64,000 bases of DNA from Trichobilharzia szidati (Eukaryota > Platyhelminthes > Trematoda > Strigeidida > Schistosomatidae): contig OX235275.1 in the NCBI GenBank assembly GCA_944472155.2, positions 25,224,865 to 25,288,864 of the forward strand, in the 5' to 3' direction. Position numbers and translations under genes: made by a program. This document shows positions 63,275 through 64,000 of the stretch, in pieces (within the stretch, counting starts at the first letter, position 1; every line of letters starts with the position of its first letter). Under the pieces are notes generated by a model. That model was not told where the DNA came from. It worked only from the letters and a program-made list of their open reading frames with translations, and did not search any database.

Positions 63275-63807
63275 TTGTTTCTTATTTTGTTTTTCAAACT
63301 TTTCAAAGAAGAAAGTCATCCGAACGTTAACTTCACAACAGGATATGAGGAAAATGGAACCATTAAACTCCTTAATGTTCCTCTGATGAAAAGGACTGAT
63401 GCCACAATCGAAAGATCTATATTCAGAAAGTTTTCAAAGACAGAACAGTACATACACTTTGAAAGCTTTGTTCCAATACAGCATAAACAGAAATTAGTCA
63501 GAACACTGTTCAACAGACCACGAAAAATATGTTCCTACAGTACAACTGAACATGAAATAAAGATACTGAAGGATATTTTATATCAGAGTGCATATCCTGA
63601 AAAGTTCATTGATAAATATATTCCGAAGAAATGAGACCTTGCCAAACTATCGAAACAGTTCCGAAGAAATCTATGTATATTAATTTACCATTCCAAGGAG
63701 ATGATGTACAAGAGGTAGTTAAATGAAGACACGATAAAGATATCAGGAGAACTTATTATACTGCAAAACTTGTCTTTCTTATCATCACCAAACGGATGCT
63801 TCAATGA
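63275..63807 (+). mobile_element. PLE RT C-terminus and linker
   Basis: 63275-63634 is one 119-codon frame: EESHPNVNFTTGYEENGTIK, LLNVPLMKRTDATIERSIFR, KFSKTEQYIHFESFVPIQHK and QKLVRTLFNRPRKICSYST, i.e. the region after the catalytic aspartates (HP.L.FT.E.E.....PFLDV...R....IE.S.YRK....QY.HF.SF.P...K..LVRTLF.RA..IC). Linker follows: PKKSMYINLPFQGDDVQEVV and then in shifted frame RRTYYTAKLVFL. It is cut off by LINE-A at about 63808. Confidence 0.85.
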
Positions 63808-64000
63808 TTTTCCTGATTGCAGTAGACTGGATAATGCGACAAACAGCGGGCAATGAGGAAACGGGCATAAAATGGACTCACACAAAAAACTTGGAGGATC
63901 TCGACTTCACCGATGATATATGTCTGATTTCCCACAAACTGGAAGATATGCAAGCGAAAAGCAATAAGTTGGCAGAAGAAGCATCAAAAAAAGATATGTA
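63808..64000 (+). mobile_element. LINE-A internal fragment, runs off the window
   Basis: Encodes FLIAVDWIMRQTAGNEETG, IKWTHTKNLEDLDFTDDICL and ISHKLEDMQAKSNKLAEEAS. It is open over the whole 190 bp and includes the RT motif C as FTDD (consensus FADD). Being open, in frame and near consensus, it may belong to a longer copy continuing beyond 64000. Confidence 0.82.

Overview
This is repeat-dense, AT-rich animal DNA, most likely from a blood fluke (Schistosoma or a close trematode relative). I base that on the combination of Penelope-like elements, RTE-type non-LTR retrotransposons, and tRNA-derived retroposons with hammerhead-ribozyme sequence like the schistosome SM-alpha repeat. The genus is inferred; no marker gene is present. 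I find no convincing host gene, rRNA, functional tRNA, CRISPR array or operon. Nearly every recognisable protein segment is a broken transposable-element fragment.

Working names used below. PLE: Penelope-like elements, with RT pieces (RIVAL motifs such as GVAMESPLGPILAD), a linker, a GIY-YIG endonuclease with a CxCG...YIGRT signature, and long 3' regions. LINE-A: 5'-truncated RTE-like copies (DLCLMSHKLEDLQAKT ... RWPERITNKKLW ... GRPRVTWRRSCEEEL) ending in (AAT)n. LINE-B: a second RTE-like family (SGYRPGRG ... YADDIVLLGE ... LYGSETWP ... HRLRWLGHVLR). SINE-D: a tRNA-like head, a ~150-bp body and a 3' tail shared with LINE-A. SINE-D2: the same head on another body. SINE-E: another tRNA-like repeat. 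Family C: a ~400-bp tRNA-like unit carrying a minimal type-I hammerhead, found as tandem pieces and as foldback (inverted) copies. SMa: SM-alpha-like retroposons.

Layout. 0-5 kb: LINE-A, PLEs with inverted 3' ends, and a Ty3/gypsy RT relic. 5-6.5 kb: family C and an inverted pair of SMa copies. 7.3-9.6 kb: two successive PLEs. 9.7-22.3 kb: SINEs, PLEs, tandem C units and LINE-A. 23-29 kb: PLE, LINE-B, a C foldback and three LINE-A pieces in opposing orientation. 29-30 kb: a GTAG-rich simple repeat. 30-42 kb: nested C, E, D and LINE-A fragments. 43-51.6 kb: a set of PLEs in alternating orientation with long inverted repeats. 51.7-64 kb: LINE-B, PLEs, the best-preserved hammerhead (54458-54503, minus), a PLE nested in a SINE with target-site duplication, and a LINE-B nested in LINE-A.

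Main result. Family C combines Pol III-like boxes, a hammerhead of the short-stem-III kind, tandem monomers (397-bp period at 50.1-50.5 kb) and target-site duplications. That makes it look like a metazoan retrozyme. Many copies are foldbacks. One copy has a complete hammerhead core with perfect 6-bp stem I and 4-bp stem II. SINE-D appears to borrow the LINE-A 3' end for mobilisation. PLE 3' ends keep hammerhead-derived motifs. All functional statements are inferred from sequence alone; boundaries are mostly accurate to tens of bases.
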